The notes beneath the pieces are model-generated. The model worked only from the letters and a program-made list of their open reading frames with translations, had not been told where the DNA came from and searched no databases. Positions 59,992-64,000 of a stretch of DNA of 64,000 nt are shown piece by piece. Made by a program: the position numbers and the translations under genes. This DNA is from Allosaccharopolyspora coralli (GTDB taxonomy: Bacteria; Actinomycetota; Actinomycetes; Mycobacteriales; Pseudonocardiaceae). How positions within the stretch are numbered: the stretch's first letter is position 1; each line of letters starts with the position of its first letter. Where the stretch lies: NCBI RefSeq assembly GCF_009664835.1, contig NZ_CP045929.1, positions 2,666,001 through 2,730,000 on the forward strand, given 5' to 3'.

Positions 59992-62472
59992 TCAGCAGGC
60001 GCGCCGCGGGTCGAAACCCACGGCGCCCGTGGGCGGCTCGACCTCATCGGGAGAATCGAGCGGTTGCGTGTGGTGCGCGGACGCGGTTCGTACGAGACGT
60101 GAGCGTCCTGGTATCGCTGCGGGCAGCGGTTGGGTCGTGACGGTGCAGGGCGGGGTCTGGGCGCCGTTGACGACCAGCCGGGCGGCGGCGTGGAAGACAC
60201 CGAGGTGGGCGAGGTCGTGTTCGGCCAGGCGGGGTGTGGTGTGGCGGGCGAGTTCGCGGGCGTCTTCGGGGCTGGCGTTGAAGAACACCTTGTTGCGGGC
60301 GTTGGTGGAGATGCCTTCCTTGAGGTCTTTGCCGAGTTGCCCGAGGTGTTGGTGGGCCAGGGTCATCGACAGGCGGTAGCCGCGGGCTTCGGCGAGCATG
60401 TCTTCCATCGCGTAGGGCAGGTTGAGGAAGTTGTGCGCCTCATCGATGTAGAGCGCGGCGTCGCGGCGCTCGCGCTGTGGCAGTCGGGCGCGGGCGGTGG
60501 TGGCTTGCCACACGCGCGCCACCACCAGCGAGCCCAGCAGTCGGGTGGTGTCTTCGCCGAGGCTGCCTTTCGGGATACGCACAAAGCACAATCCACCGTC
60601 GAGCACCTGCGTGAGGTCCACTGTGGAGGCACCACCAGCGATGGCTTTCACGACGAACGGCCGCAGCAGGAACGCGCGGAGCTTGTTCAGCAGCGGTGCG
60701 GTGGCCTGCGCGCGGGCGCCGTCGGAGAGTTGTTCGTACCAGTCCCAGAATCCCCGCAACGTGGCGTCGTTGCCGATCTTGCCGAGTTGGGACTCTCTGG
60801 TGGCTGGATCTGTCAGGAGGGCGGGCAGGCTGGCCAGGGTGGGGGCGTCGGTGTGGGTGCGCAGGGTCAGGCAGGCGGCGCGGAGGATGTCTTCGGTGCG
60901 GGGTCCCCAGGCGGAGGAGAACACGCGGGAGAGCACCGATACGAAGTTGTCGACGGCGGCTTCCTTCGGGCCCTCTAGGGGGTTCAGGCACGGCACGGGG
61001 CCGGGGCTGTCGGCGTCGAAGAGGATGACGCGGTCGGCGGCGTGCTCGGGCAGGCGTTGCAGCACGTCGGTGATGAGGTCGCCCTTGGGGTCGATGACCA
61101 CCGCACCCCGGCCGTGTTCGGCGTCGTGCAGGATCATTCGCGCCAACATCGTCGACTTCCCGCTCCCGGTGGCACCGAGCACGTGGAGGTGGTGGCGGGT
61201 GTCGGAGACCTGCACACCGACGGGGCGCGGGTGGCCGGTGTCGGAGACCCCGACCGGTCGTACGAGGTCGCCTTCGGTGGGAGTGTTCGGTGCCGGGGGC
61301 ACGGCACGTGCTCCGGCACGCGCCAGGCCGGGCAGCGCGGTGTCAGTAGGAATGTGTGCCAGCGCAGCCAGTTCCGGGATGGACAGTAGGTCGCCGTGAC
61401 GCAGCCGCCGCTGCGCGAGGGCGGTGACTGGGTGCCACAGTCGGGTGCGGCGGTAGTGGTTGTGGTCGGTGTAGCCGGAGAAGGCGCTGGCCAGCCCGTG
61501 GGCTCGGCCGCGAAGCTGATCGCGGGCGCGGCCGATCTGTTCCGGTGGCGTGTCGGTGGGCACGGTGGTGCTCACCGCGTAGCGCACCACGGTGTCGAAT
61601 TGCGGGCCACGTTGTTTGCCGACGACGGCGCGGTTCTGTGCCTGGTATTCCAGCGCGGTCTGCGGATCAAGTTCCACGTTCGCCTGCGGCGTGCTCGGTG
61701 TGCGGCCGGGGGTGAGCAAGTCGAGCACCCGACCAACGACGTGGGTGGAGCGCCCGGAGTGCAGGTGACGGGCTGCGCTTCGGGCCTGCTTGACGCGGCG
61801 TCCGGTGACGGGTTTCGCGAGGATTTGTACGCAGGCGGTGTCGTGGACACCGAGACCGACCGGGGCACCGAGCAGAGCACGAAGCGGGTCCGCGTCGTGG
61901 TCGGTGAGGATCGGCAGCGCTTCCGAGCGCGCCAGCCGCAGGCTGCCGCCGGTGGTCAACCGCCGACGGTCGGTGTCGGTGTCGGTGGGGATGGGGGCGG
62001 TGGCCTCGGTGGTGGTGGTGTGCGCGCCGGGCCAAGCGGCCTCCACCGCCCGCTCGACCATCTGCGGGGGCACCGTTCCGGGCACCCACAACCGAATCTG
62101 CACACCGTCGTGACTGAACACATACTCCCACGCCAAGTGCGGCTGACCGTGCGCGAGCCGGGCCCACAGTGGCCGGAGCAGACCGACGAGGTTCGACCAC
62201 ACAGCCTTCGCTCCGTCCGGGTCGACCTCCGGCGGCGCCAGGATCGTCACCAGGCGCGCCTGGGGGTGCAGTGCGTTCTGGCAGCGCAAGAACCACCACC
62301 GCCGCACGGCCAGCACGGCGACGACAGCCAGCACCACACCGGGCAGCGCCAACGGGGCCCACGCCTGCCACCAGGAACAGACGGCGTTAACCAGGTGACG
62401 GAACGGTGCGGACGGGTCGGTCAGCAGTTCACCGAGCGGACTCTCGGTGGAAGGAGAGGCGAACGAAATCAC
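59992..62472 (-). CDS. VirD4-like conjugative coupling ATPase
   Basis: 826 residues: N-terminal membrane helix (WAPLALPGVVLAVVAVLAV), a domain before the ATPase, then Walker A LGATGSGKSTM (Lys439), VVIDPKGDLITDVLQ, and Walker B ALYIDEAHNFL (Asp677-Glu678). The end contains GYRLSMTLAHQHLGQL, typical for TraD/TcpA-type coupling proteins that bring DNA to the secretion channel. It is intact. Confidence 0.9.
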   Translation of the reverse strand: MISFASPSTESPLGELLTDPSAPFRHLVNAVCSWWQAWAPLALPGVVLAVVAVLAVRRWWFLRCQNALHPQARLVTILAPPEVDPDGAKAVWSNLVGLLRPLWARLAHGQPHLAWEYVFSHDGVQIRLWVPGTVPPQMVERAVEAAWPGAHTTTTEATAPIPTDTDTDRRRLTTGGSLRLARSEALPILTDHDADPLRALLGAPVGLGVHDTACVQILAKPVTGRRVKQARSAARHLHSGRSTHVVGRVLDLLTPGRTPSTPQANVELDPQTALEYQAQNRAVVGKQRGPQFDTVVRYAVSTTVPTDTPPEQIGRARDQLRGRAHGLASAFSGYTDHNHYRRTRLWHPVTALAQRRLRHGDLLSIPELAALAHIPTDTALPGLARAGARAVPPAPNTPTEGDLVRPVGVSDTGHPRPVGVQVSDTRHHLHVLGATGSGKSTMLARMILHDAEHGRGAVVIDPKGDLITDVLQRLPEHAADRVILFDADSPGPVPCLNPLEGPKEAAVDNFVSVLSRVFSSAWGPRTEDILRAACLTLRTHTDAPTLASLPALLTDPATRESQLGKIGNDATLRGFWDWYEQLSDGARAQATAPLLNKLRAFLLRPFVVKAIAGGASTVDLTQVLDGGLCFVRIPKGSLGEDTTRLLGSLVVARVWQATTARARLPQRERRDAALYIDEAHNFLNLPYAMEDMLAEARGYRLSMTLAHQHLGQLGKDLKEGISTNARNKVFFNASPEDARELARHTTPRLAEHDLAHLGVFHAAARLVVNGAQTPPCTVTTQPLPAAIPGRSRLVRTASAHHTQPLDSPDEVEPPTGAVGFDPRRAC

Positions 62473-62518
62473 GGAATCTCCCTACGAGGAAGGGATATCG
62501 AGGAACGGGACGGCTCGG

Positions 62519-63331
62519 TCAGGCGGCGTCGTCGTGGGCGCTGGGCTCGCGCGCGGCCGGGGCGCTGGAGATCGACCGCACCGAACCGTGGCGGCGAGCA
62601 CGACGGGCGGTGTCGACTTCGGCCTGCCACTCGGAGAACCGGCGGCCGTGCAGCCGTCGAAGGAAGTGGGGGATGCGGTTGGCGGGCACACCGACCAGTC
62701 GGGGGCCGAGGACGGCCAGCAGATCGGATGCTTCTTGCGAGTCCCACCCGGCATCGGTGATGGCCTGGCTGTCGGGAAAGACGTCGGCGACCCGGTCGAC
62801 CGCGGGGTTCAGGGCGTGGTCCTGGGTGCCGCCGTAGGAATAGACCCACAACAGGTTCGGCGGCGGATCGGGCTCGACGAGGCGCCGGAACCTGTCGACT
62901 TCCTTGGTGTAGCAGTAGAAATTCACATCCGGGCGCGCGCGGATGATGCGCAACCAAGCGTGGGTGTAGGCATCCGAGAAGAAGTCCCCGGCGTCGTGAA
63001 TCCGGATCCAGCCGCCGTGGAACTTCGTCGCGGCGAGTTCGGCGAGCATGGCGTGTTCCCAGCCGGGCAGGTCGTCGAGGACGAACGCGAGGTTGGCGTG
63101 GTGCTTGCCGCGCACCGCGGGCCAGGTGTAGGTGCCGTGCAGGGCGTAGCAGACCTGGCGGCATACCCCAGCCGACGGGCAGGTGTTGTAGCTGCGCCCG
63201 TCGGGCAGCCGCCCGGCCCAGGCGGGCAGGGTCCAGTTATGCACCCCGATCTCACGCATCTGGCGGTTCTGCGTCAGCAACCGTCGCGGACGGACCACCG
63301 GGTCGGGGCGTGCGGGATCGCAAGAAGGCAT
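62519..63331 (-). CDS. GP88-family protein with Cys-x5-Cys-x3-Cys motif
   Basis: 270 residues. Cys51, Cys57 and Cys61 (NTCPSAGVCRQVCYALHG) and the downstream segments WIRIHDAGDFFSDAYTHAWL and VNFYCYTKEVDRFRRL resemble mycobacteriophage gene 88 relatives. The three spaced cysteines and the HDAGDF motif suggest a metal or Fe-S centre. ATG 63331 follows GGAG by 8 nt; GTG 63352 is upstream. It lies between the VirD4-like and VirB4-like genes in the conjugation module. Confidence 0.8.
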   Translation of the reverse strand: MPSCDPARPDPVVRPRRLLTQNRQMREIGVHNWTLPAWAGRLPDGRSYNTCPSAGVCRQVCYALHGTYTWPAVRGKHHANLAFVLDDLPGWEHAMLAELAATKFHGGWIRIHDAGDFFSDAYTHAWLRIIRARPDVNFYCYTKEVDRFRRLVEPDPPPNLLWVYSYGGTQDHALNPAVDRVADVFPDSQAITDAGWDSQEASDLLAVLGPRLVGVPANRIPHFLRRLHGRRFSEWQAEVDTARRARRHGSVRSISSAPAAREPSAHDDAA

Positions 63332-63418
63332 ACGGGTAACTCCGAACGTCACGCAGGGGACACCGCGTGAAGCGGCGCGAGAAGCGAGTACCTGTCTGTC
63401 CTATATGGACTGATAAGG

Positions 63419-63685
63419 TTAGGCGGGTTCGTCGCCCGAGGAGTGGTTCGTCCGGTTGCGGCGTCGCTGGCGGGCGTCGTCGAGGCGCGGAAGATCGGGC
63501 GAGGGCGCGACATGGCGCGGAGCGCGCGGGCGGCGCGGTCGACTACGGCGCAGGTGCGCGAGTGCGTAGAACACGGCCAGCACACCCAGGGCTAGCGCGG
63601 TGAGGGCGAGGGCGAGGGTGGTGGTCCACAGCAGTGCCAACGCGGTCTGGGCCCAGGCGAGGAGGGTTTCGGAGGTGGGGTCCAC
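63419..63685 (-). CDS. Small membrane protein of the conjugation module
   Basis: 88 residues from GTG 63685 (GGAGGA 5 nt upstream): transmembrane helix LALLWTTTLALALTALALGV, then a very basic tail (HLRRSRPRRPRAPRH). It lies between GP88 and the VirB4-like gene. Unknown function; the tail may touch DNA. Confidence 0.65.
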   Translation of the reverse strand: MDPTSETLLAWAQTALALLWTTTLALALTALALGVLAVFYALAHLRRSRPRRPRAPRHVAPSPDLPRLDDARQRRRNRTNHSSGDEPA

Positions 63686-63698
63686 GGCGTTCCTCCGG

Positions 63699-64000
63699 TC
63701 AGTGGTCGAGCACGATGTCGTCTGAGACTTCGTGCTCGTCGTCGGATGTGGCAAGGGCGGCAAGTTCGGCGGGGTCGGTGGTGATGAGCTGGTGCTCGGC
63801 GTCGGAGGCGATGGCCTGGAAGGCGACGCGCTGGGTGCCGGTGGACAGCAGTCCCTGGCCGGTGTCGGCTGCGAGCAGGTATTGGCGTTCGCCGTCGGAG
63901 AGTGCGAAAGTGCGCGCGATCTGGTCGATGGCTTGGGGTGCTTGGCGCAGCAGGATTTGGGTGGCGGCGTTGGCGATCACCGCCTTGCCCAACTCGGAGC
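63699..64000 (-). CDS. VirB4/TraC-like ATPase, 3' end only
   Basis: 100 C-terminal residues visible: LGKAVIANAATQILLRQAPQ followed by a segment with FALSDGERQYLLAADTGQGL, typical of the end of VirB4-type conjugation ATPases, plus an acidic tail (TSDDEHEVSDDIVLD). The rest of the gene lies beyond the right edge. Confidence 0.75.
   Translation of the reverse strand, partial: SELGKAVIANAATQILLRQAPQAIDQIARTFALSDGERQYLLAADTGQGLLSTGTQRVAFQAIASDAEHQLITTDPAELAALATSDDEHEVSDDIVLDH

Noticed and set aside
1-64000. CRISPR array, tRNA or rRNA genes
   Set aside because: No regularly spaced identical repeats, cloverleaf or rRNA sequence was recognised on reading both strands.

Overview
The window is high-GC actinobacterial DNA. 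The RbpA paralogue, BTAD regulator, replication-relaxation protein, GP88 protein and leaderless or GTG starts fit Pseudonocardiales or a relative, but no rRNA or housekeeping locus fixes the genus. It is an accessory region: a heavy-metal resistance island, a nest of insertion sequences, and then part of an integrative or plasmid element with a Tad pilus cluster and conjugation genes.

Metal island (1-21.7 kb). A copC fragment and a CopD-CtaG fusion are followed by an operon of a CadC-like ArsR repressor, a P1B-type ATPase and mercuric reductase MerA, ending in a frameshifted merR relic. A minus-strand operon (DUF2231 membrane protein, small membrane protein, folE) lies opposite a SufR-like regulator. 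A copper operon (copZ plus a copper-type ATPase) is controlled by a MerR protein through a clear MerR-type promoter dyad; a 22-cysteine copper-storage-like protein probably shares this control. An 8,590-bp Tn3-family transposon (11823-20412, 38-bp inverted repeats, 5-bp AATCC target duplication) has landed inside codon 25 of the copper ATPase gene. It separates the first 25 codons, still fused to copZ, from the rest. The transposon carries TnpA, a TnpI-like tyrosine recombinase with a candidate resolution site, and a second metal module: CmtR-type repressor, P1B ATPase, LspA, an ICMT-family methyltransferase and a SAM methyltransferase.

IS nest (22.2-25.9 kb). One IS256-family element is followed by an IS30-family element that is frameshifted and split by a second IS256-family element with an exact 8-bp target duplication.

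Element core (26-54 kb). An RbpA paralogue ends a minus-strand operon of small unknown genes. Then come an XRE regulator with a NUDIX hydrolase, an XRE-NB-ARC STAND ATPase, a GGDEF-HxlR fusion, and a complete Tad pilus locus (prepilin peptidase, lipoprotein, exported protein, SAF/CpaB protein, TadZ, TadA, TadB, TadC, pilin-like protein, three TadE/G-type pseudopilins) ending in a membrane-bound LysM-BTAD regulator. After a 1.1-kb gene-poor stretch with iteron-like repeats comes a plus-strand operon with a sliding-clamp paralogue, a MinD-like protein without a P-loop, a structured RNA/terminator region, an N6-methylase remnant, and an EndoU nuclease that seems to start at ATT and overlaps a small putative immunity gene.

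Right part (54-64 kb). A third IS256 copy is dead (amber codon plus an IS5-family insertion). It abuts a truncated gene resembling the C-terminal membrane part of NACHT ATPases, followed by another frameshifted gene. The minus-strand genes to the right edge form a conjugation module: M23 cell-wall peptidase, replication-relaxation protein, VirD4-like coupling ATPase, GP88 protein, small membrane protein and the end of a VirB4-like ATPase. No tRNA, rRNA or CRISPR array was seen.
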